In this document: positions 6,655 to 10,471 of the stretch, piece after piece
Layout of the letters: each line of letters starts with the position of its first letter
How positions within the stretch are numbered: position 1 is the first letter of the stretch
Assembly (NCBI GenBank): GCA_025362765.1
Contig: JANYFI010000616.1
Coordinates: 1-10,471, forward strand
Direction of reading: 5' to 3'
Length of the DNA stretch: 10,471 bases
DNA from: Ferruginibacter sp.
Lineage (GTDB): Bacteria; Bacteroidota; Bacteroidia; Chitinophagales; Chitinophagaceae
Translations under genes and position numbers: made by a program
The notes under the pieces: generated by a model
The model's input: the letters and a program-made list of their open reading frames with translations, nothing else
The model's database searches: none
Told to the model about the DNA's origin: nothing

Positions 6655-6948
6655 ATGTCAACTACACAATTGATAGCAGCCAGCGAGTTTTGTATGTATC
6701 ACCAGGTTGAATTGTCTTTTATTCAATCGCTACAGCAATCAGGCTTACTTACGGTGATTGTACAGGAAGAAAAATTGTATGTGGAAGAAGAAGAGTTGCC
6801 CCAGCTGGAAAAGATGGTAAGGTTGTACCACGAAATGGGCATTAATATAGAAGGAATAGAAACCATTACTTATTTACTGGAACGAATGAACGATATGCAA
6901 CGGCAGATTGCTGAACTTAACCGGCGATTGAGTAGGTATGAGGGTTAA
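6655..6948 (+). CDS. cbpM: chaperone modulator CbpM
   Basis: 97 aa, a typical size. The N-terminal part (IAASEFCMYHQVELSFIQSL, residues 7-26) resembles the MerR-like winged-helix start of CbpM proteins. The middle has the short VIVQEEKLYVEEEELPQLEK region, and the C-terminus (about 70-95, LLERMNDMQRQIAELNRRLS) is a predicted coiled coil. In Escherichia coli, CbpM binds the CbpA J domain and blocks its action on DnaK. The same job is inferred here because the gene sits 8 bp after cbpA on the same strand and ends before a strong terminator. Sequence similarity within the family is low, so gene order carries much of the assignment. Confidence 0.87.
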   Translation: MSTTQLIAASEFCMYHQVELSFIQSLQQSGLLTVIVQEEKLYVEEEELPQLEKMVRLYHEMGINIEGIETITYLLERMNDMQRQIAELNRRLSRYEG

Positions 6949-6962
6949 GGAAATAAAATGGC

Positions 6963-7002
6963 AAATAAAAATCCCTTCTGTGAAAAGAAGGGATTTTTAT
7001 TT
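6963..7002. terminator. bidirectional intrinsic terminator between cbpM and the dehydrogenase gene
   Basis: The arms 6963-6979 and 6986-7002 pair perfectly over 17 bp, with core CCCTTCT/AGAAGGG and A/T-rich flanks, around a 6-nt loop (GTGAAA). Because the stem base is A-rich on the left and T-rich on the right, each strand carries a U-rich tail. It lies 14 bp after the cbpM stop and 17 bp from the stop of the convergent dehydrogenase gene, so it serves both. Confidence 0.88.
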
Positions 7003-7019
7003 GAAGCGCTATTATTCTT

Positions 7020-8441
7020 TTAAGGAAATATTCCAAGCTCGGAATAAGTAATCGCCACTTTATTGATTGCGCTCACGTATGCGGCTGTACGCATATCGGG
7101 TATCGATGGGTTATTGTGCCATATATCCATAATTTCACGTGTCGCACCGATCATGGTTTCTTCCAGCCCGCTGTGCACCAGGTCTATTTCTTCTGCGCCA
7201 TGCATGATGATTTCCCGTTCTTTTTCCACTACTTTTTTCCCGCTCAATTCTTCTATCTGCTTTAAAATACGGGTATTTAAATTTTCAGTAAAGCGCTTTT
7301 CCAACCGGCCATAGCGCACATGACTCAGGTTTTTTAACCATTCAAAATAACTCACCGTTACCCCGCCGGCATTCAGGTACATATCCGGCACTACCAAAAT
7401 TCCTTTTTTTATAAATATTTCATCCGCTTCCGGCGTGCATGGTCCATTGGCAGCTTCTGCAATAATTTTTGCTTTTACCCTGGGTGCGTTTTCGCCATTG
7501 ATTACATTTTCCAACGCAGCCGGAATTAATATATCGCAGTCCAGTTCCAGCGCATCGGTGGTTTTTGCCAGCAGGGTTGCGCCCGGGAAATTAATAACAG
7601 ATCCTGTTTTGTTTCTATGCTGAAACAGTTCTTCTTCATTAATGCCATTCGGATTAAAAACAGCACCATCATGTTCTGCGATGGCTACGATAACAGCGCC
7701 ATTTTCTCTGAAAAATTTTGCCGAGTGATAACCCACATTTCCCAAGCCCTGCACGACAACTTTTTTGCCGGCAATGCCTTTATTAAGTCCTAATCGTTTC
7801 ATTACATCGGGCATGTCGCAAACTTCTCTAATACCGAAAAAAACACCCAGGCCTGTAGCTTCCTTGCGTCCGCGAACCCCGCCCTGTGAAACAGGTTTGC
7901 CTGTTACGCAACCCGCTGCATCTATTTCGCCCGGTTTTAACGACTGATAGGTATCAACAATCCAGGACATTTCTCTTTCACCCGTACCATAATCAGGCGC
8001 AGGTACATCTATGCCCGGGCCAATAAAATTTTTCTTTACCAGTTCCGAAGTATAGCGACGGGTGATTTTTTCCAATTCGTATACGCTATAATTTCTTGGG
8101 CTAATTTTTATACCGCCCTTTGCTCCGCCAAAAGGTACATTTACTATGGCGCATTTGTAAGTCATCAAAGCGGCCAGGGCCATCACTTCATCCTGGTTTA
8201 CAAAACTGCTGAAACGGATACCGCCTTTGCAGGGCGATTTGTGCTGGCTGTGTTGTACCCGGTAAGCTTCAATAACTTCGATGGAACCATCGTCTCTTTT
8301 TATAGGGAAGCGCATTCTGTACACACTGTTGCAGGCTTTAATCTGCTCTAAAATACCGCTATCCCAATGGGTAAATAACGCTGCTTTATCAAAGCTTTTT
8401 TCTACACTTTCAAAAAAACTGTAAGATTGTTCTGCTGACAT
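7020..8441 (-). CDS. gdhA: glutamate dehydrogenase (Glu/Leu/Phe/Val dehydrogenase family)
   Basis: 473 aa. It interconverts glutamate and 2-oxoglutarate plus ammonium in the cytoplasm. The N-terminal dimerisation/substrate domain has SPCKGGIRF (69-77) and MTYKCAIVNVPFGGAKGGI (93-111). K108 is the likely catalytic Lys, and K72 and K96 are the substrate-binding lysines. VPAPDYGTGEREMSWI (146-161) follows. The Rossmann domain has QGLGNVG (231-237). An acidic residue, E256, closes the second strand (AIAEHDG), which hints at NAD rather than strict NADP use. AEAANGPCTPEAD (328-340) and NAGGVTVSYFEWLKN (357-371) complete the family signature. The residues around the substrate pocket fit a glutamate enzyme, but leucine or valine specificity cannot be fully excluded; the symbol is family-level. 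It ends at the bidirectional terminator. A -33/-7 promoter lies just upstream, so it is probably transcribed apart from ccmBCD. Confidence 0.92.
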   Translation of the reverse strand: MSAEQSYSFFESVEKSFDKAALFTHWDSGILEQIKACNSVYRMRFPIKRDDGSIEVIEAYRVQHSQHKSPCKGGIRFSSFVNQDEVMALAALMTYKCAIVNVPFGGAKGGIKISPRNYSVYELEKITRRYTSELVKKNFIGPGIDVPAPDYGTGEREMSWIVDTYQSLKPGEIDAAGCVTGKPVSQGGVRGRKEATGLGVFFGIREVCDMPDVMKRLGLNKGIAGKKVVVQGLGNVGYHSAKFFRENGAVIVAIAEHDGAVFNPNGINEEELFQHRNKTGSVINFPGATLLAKTTDALELDCDILIPAALENVINGENAPRVKAKIIAEAANGPCTPEADEIFIKKGILVVPDMYLNAGGVTVSYFEWLKNLSHVRYGRLEKRFTENLNTRILKQIEELSGKKVVEKEREIIMHGAEEIDLVHSGLEETMIGATREIMDIWHNNPSIPDMRTAAYVSAINKVAITYSELGIFP

Positions 8442-8457
8442 AATGTTTTTTTTAAGG

Positions 8458-8487
8458 CAATCGTAAATAAATCACAGCAACTGGCAA
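8458..8487 (-). promoter_or_regulatory. promoter of the glutamate dehydrogenase gene
   Basis: Read on the minus strand: TTG (from 8487 to 8485), a 19-bp spacer, then TACGATTG (8465 to 8458), one mismatch from TAnnTTTG. The start codon is 16 bp further on. The spacing agrees with the Bacteroidota -33/-7 arrangement. Confidence 0.5.
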
Positions 8488-8607
8488 GTAGCTATGCAAT
8501 GCTTTTTTGTGTGGTTGTTGAGGCAGTTATAAAAACATGTTGCCAATTATAATCTGCTTAATAGGTGATGGTAACAATGTTAATTATATAACGTTTACGG
8601 ACGGTAG

Positions 8608-8617
8608 CAATATTGCA
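8608..8617. other. 10-bp perfect palindrome in the ccmD-gdhA gap
   Basis: GCAATATTGC at 8608-8617 is a perfect palindrome about 120 bp upstream of the dehydrogenase -33 element. The rest of the 233-bp gap (8442-8674) holds the gdhA promoter at one end and a hairpin after ccmD at the other; I see no further gene in it. Palindromes of this length are common by chance. Confidence 0.2.
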
Positions 8618-8641
8618 AATAACTCTGTTGTAAAAATGATA

Positions 8642-8671
8642 TTGCAGTGAAAGTACAGGATTTTACTGCAA
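8642..8671 (-). terminator. candidate terminator of the ccmB-ccmC-ccmD cluster
   Basis: The arms TTGCAGTGAAA (8642-8652) and TTTTACTGCAA (8661-8671) are complementary at 10 of 11 positions, with an 8-nt loop. On the minus strand the hairpin begins 3 nt after the ccmD stop codon and is followed by a T-rich stretch (TATCATTTTT). The internal mismatch and imperfect T-run make it a moderate candidate. Confidence 0.5.
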
Positions 8672-8674
8672 ACC

Positions 8675-8899
8675 TTATTGCGATAAGCCGTCTTTTTCAA
8701 TTTTAGCTATCTTTCTGTCGATGCTTACAACATATAAAAGTAACCCGGCAAGAATGGTTACGCAAACAGCCAGTACTACATAAATTTTCCCATTGCTGCG
8801 CATGCCTGTTTGCTCAGGGTCATTCATTTGTGCAAACAGATTTGAGCTTAACAAAAGTGCTGGTAAAGTTACCAACAGGCAAAAAAGTTTATTCCGCAT
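8675..8899 (-). CDS. ccmD: CcmD family protein
   Basis: 74 aa. It begins with a signal-peptide-like segment (MRNKLFCLLVTLPALLLSSN), then a short polar stretch (QMNDPEQTGMRSNGK). A single membrane helix (IYVVLAVCVTILAGLLLYVV, about 39-58) and a charged tail (IDRKIAKIEKDG) follow. CcmD proteins are small and poorly conserved. In proteobacteria CcmD stabilises the CcmC-CcmE heme-transfer complex. The call rests mainly on size, the helix followed by a basic tail, and position. Its start overlaps the ccmC 3' end by 11 nt (8889-8899), which suggests translational coupling. The extra N-terminal hydrophobic segment compared with proteobacterial CcmD is a feature I associate with Bacteroidota members. 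Confidence 0.75.
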   Translation of the reverse strand: MRNKLFCLLVTLPALLLSSNLFAQMNDPEQTGMRSNGKIYVVLAVCVTILAGLLLYVVSIDRKIAKIEKDGLSQ

Positions 8900-9566
8900 T
8901 GAGTAAATTTTTATCTCTGATTAATTCTATCCTGATATTTAAAGTGCTGATCCAGGTACCCAGTAACGTCCAGCCAATTACTGCCGGTAGAAATACCAGC
9001 TGCATAGTAGCATCAAGGTCTGCACCATTTAAGCCGGGGTTACCTTCAACCCCTTTACCTCCGGGATGCAAAGACTCCACCATTCTTGGTAAAATCATGA
9101 TTAATGGAATGTAAATAAAGTAGGCGAAAATATTATAAACGGCACTTACTTTAGCCCGCTTGTCTATGTCCGGCACGGCGTTTCTCAACACCAGGTAGGC
9201 AAAATAAATCAGTAAAGCAATGGCTACGCCAATCTGTTTAGGGTCATTGCTCCAGGGTGAGCCCCATGTATAGGTAGCCCAAATAGAGCCGGTAATCAAT
9301 CCTAATATGCCCATTAAAATACCGGTTTTAGCAAAACACACCGCAAAAATATCATACTTTAAATTGGGGGTACGCAAATATAAAATAGAGTATATTAAAG
9401 AAATGCTGAGCAGGGTAATTTGCCCAAACCACATAGGAACGTGAAAAAAGAGGTTACGGGCAGTTTCTTTTAAATTACCGATGTGCGGTATATGTATTAA
9501 GAATCCAGCGGTAAAAGTGTAAGTCAATAAAACCACCGCTACTATTTTCCACCAGCTTTTGCGCAT
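8889..9566 (-). CDS. ccmC: cytochrome c maturation heme-handling protein CcmC (CcsA/CcmC family)
   Basis: 225 aa, the usual size for CcmC and shorter than CcsA or CcmF. Six hydrophobic segments can be counted. The tryptophan-rich WWD-type motif is WGSPWSNDPKQ at residues 101-111, where the family binds heme at the outer membrane face. Two His flank it: H42 in NLFFHVPMWF and H167 in ESLHPGG, matching the two conserved axial heme ligands of CcmC. The protein handles heme at the periplasmic face of the inner membrane and passes it to CcmE for attachment to c-type cytochromes. Neighbours are ccmB upstream (96-bp gap with its own -7 box) and ccmD, overlapping by 11 nt. Databases often label Bacteroidota members CcsA, but the size and neighbours favour CcmC. 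Confidence 0.88.
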   Translation of the reverse strand: MRKSWWKIVAVVLLTYTFTAGFLIHIPHIGNLKETARNLFFHVPMWFGQITLLSISLIYSILYLRTPNLKYDIFAVCFAKTGILMGILGLITGSIWATYTWGSPWSNDPKQIGVAIALLIYFAYLVLRNAVPDIDKRAKVSAVYNIFAYFIYIPLIMILPRMVESLHPGGKGVEGNPGLNGADLDATMQLVFLPAVIGWTLLGTWISTLNIRIELIRDKNLLNAE

Positions 9567-9585
9567 TTTTAAATAAATAAGAAGG

Positions 9586-9593
9586 CAAATTTA
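9586..9593 (-). promoter_or_regulatory. -7 promoter box upstream of ccmC
   Basis: On the minus strand this reads TAAATTTG, an exact TAnnTTTG match, 19 bp before the ccmC start. It lies in the 96-bp gap after ccmB, so ccmC-ccmD may have a separate promoter as well as readthrough from ccmB. No -33 TTG at the usual distance was found. Confidence 0.4.
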
Positions 9594-9662
9594 GGGTAAA
9601 GCAACCTTTATTAGTAGATAATTTTTAAAAACACAATGGTTAATTGCCGGTACAGTTTCTGC

Positions 9663-10316
9663 TTAATCCTTCCACAGAAAAGGAAATAAAATAATGGACA
9701 ATACCAACACCATAATATCCAATCCGACAATTAAACCCGTTAAATTCAATACAGCTCCGTCCCTAAACTGCTCGCCAAAAGCGGCTTTTGACAACCGGAT
9801 TACCAGCAATAATTGCGGCACAATTAAAGGAAAACCCAGGATAGCCATCAGGGCGGCGTTTTGCTGCGCCTTGGCCGCAATGGCTGCCAGCAAAGTAAAA
9901 ACAAGGCTTAAACTAACGCTGCCCAGTCCAACTATGCCCACGAAAATCAAGGGGTTACTCAATGGGTTTTTTAGCAGCAGAAAAAAAAGACCCAGGCTCA
10001 TACCGCTCATCAGCAGCATCAAAATAATATTGTAAATTAATTTGGAAATGATAAATTCCCGTGCACCAGAGATGGAATAAAAATACAACATGCGCCCGCG
10101 GCTTTCCTGCAAAAAACTTTTAGCCACCGCATTTACACACACAAATAATTGTATTATCCAGAACAGTGCATTCCATACATCAGGTTCAGGATTATTGAGT
10201 GACAGGTAAAGCACAAAAATGGTAGACGCCACATACAATAATATGCCGTAAAAACTATGCTGCTGCCTCATCTCCAGCAACAGGTCTTTTTTTAATAAAG
10301 CAAATACTGTTTTCAT
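9663..10316 (-). CDS. ccmB: heme exporter protein CcmB (ABC permease-like subunit)
   Basis: 217 aa from the ATG at 10316-10314; a TTG directly upstream (10319-10317) is in frame but less likely to be used. Six hydrophobic segments are present. The cytoplasmic start TVFALLKKDLLLEMRQQHSF is the family hallmark (KDL.LE.R). SFLQESRGRMLYFYSISG (about 67-84) is the conserved loop after the second helix, and GFPLIVPQLLLVIR (about 161-174) matches the fifth-helix motif. In known systems CcmB is the membrane subunit of CcmAB, which with CcmC and CcmD releases holo-CcmE using ATP. No ccmA is next to it here; the gene upstream looks like thymidine kinase. ccmC follows after 96 bp on the same strand. Confidence 0.87.
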   Translation of the reverse strand: MKTVFALLKKDLLLEMRQQHSFYGILLYVASTIFVLYLSLNNPEPDVWNALFWIIQLFVCVNAVAKSFLQESRGRMLYFYSISGAREFIISKLIYNIILMLLMSGMSLGLFFLLLKNPLSNPLIFVGIVGLGSVSLSLVFTLLAAIAAKAQQNAALMAILGFPLIVPQLLLVIRLSKAAFGEQFRDGAVLNLTGLIVGLDIMVLVLSIILFPFLWKD

Positions 10317-10332
10317 CAATCAGTTTTTGTAA

Positions 10333-10361
10333 AACTATTTTTTATGGAATTGAAAATAGTT
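10333..10361 (-). terminator. AT-rich hairpin at the tdk stop codon, possible weak terminator
   Basis: AACTATTTT (10333-10341) and AAAATAGTT (10353-10361) are perfectly complementary over 9 bp with an 11-nt loop. On the minus strand the hairpin overlaps the stop codon of the upstream gene and is followed by a short T stretch. It lies in the 43-bp gap before ccmB. With only two G-C pairs it would be weak. Confidence 0.3.
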
Positions 10362-10471
10362 AGTCTTTTAACAAGGCACAGATTCTGCAACGGGGTTCGT
10401 AAATATCTTTTTCTCCCAATACCACCTGGCCTGCCGCAGCTGTTTTACGGTAACTTATATTGGCGATATTG
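10360..10471 (-). CDS. tdk: C-terminal end of probable thymidine kinase, cut by the window edge
   Basis: Only the last 36 codons are inside the window, ending with a TAA at 10362-10360. The visible tail contains ISYRKTAAAGQVVLGEKD and then IYEPRCRICALLKD. The G-(E/A)-x-x-x-Y-E-P-R-C-R ending with a late Cys pair (CRIC) is how bacterial thymidine kinases finish; the cysteines belong to the structural zinc site of the lasso domain. The P-loop and catalytic residues would be to the right of the window and cannot be checked. It lies 43 bp upstream of ccmB on the same strand. The assignment rests on this tail alone. Confidence 0.65.
   Translation of the reverse strand, partial: NIANISYRKTAAAGQVVLGEKDIYEPRCRICALLKD

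Noticed and set aside
8830..9114. 94-codon open frame on the + strand opposite ccmC/ccmD
   Set aside because: It is antisense to ccmC and ccmD, both supported by motifs and gene order; the frame has no family signature.
9694..10035. 113-codon open frame on the + strand opposite ccmB
   Set aside because: It lies entirely antisense to a well-supported membrane protein gene, has a low-complexity basic/Ser/Thr composition and no recognisable domain.

Overview
The window looks like an ordinary chromosomal stretch of a Bacteroidota bacterium, most likely Chitinophagaceae-like. The evidence is the moderately AT-rich DNA, start regions with little Shine-Dalgarno, repeated TAnnTTTG (-7) promoter boxes upstream of starts, a SusC-type plug motif, and families typical of the phylum (DUF6263, and ccmB-ccmC-ccmD in Bacteroidota order). 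I see no phage, transposase, CRISPR array, rRNA or tRNA.

Left part, + strand: a secreted DUF4140/DUF4139 (MuiA-like) protein carrying an inserted SusC-like TonB-plug segment (77-1897); a structured intergenic stretch (1898-2062); a hotdog acyl-CoA thioesterase (2063-2488); an MFS exporter (2584-3822); and a DUF1223 thioredoxin-fold protein (3857-4627). The last is convergent with a secreted, methionine-rich DUF6263 protein on the minus strand (4679-5524), with a strong hairpin terminator between them.

Middle: a 240-bp divergent region with -7 boxes for both flanking genes and a 13-bp-periodic repeat leads into cbpA-cbpM (5765-6948), a DnaJ-like co-chaperone and its modulator. A 17-bp-stem bidirectional terminator separates them from a convergent glutamate dehydrogenase (7020-8441, minus).

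Right part, minus strand: a cytochrome c maturation cluster, transcribed ccmB (9663-10316), ccmC (8889-9566), ccmD (8675-8899), forming the membrane part of a heme-handling complex. No ccmA ATPase gene is adjacent. Upstream of ccmB the window ends inside the 3' end of what looks like thymidine kinase (tdk).

The most unusual object is the plug-like insertion in the DUF4139 protein. The remaining observations are smaller regulatory or repeat signals. No gene cluster here looks like a new defence or biosynthetic system.
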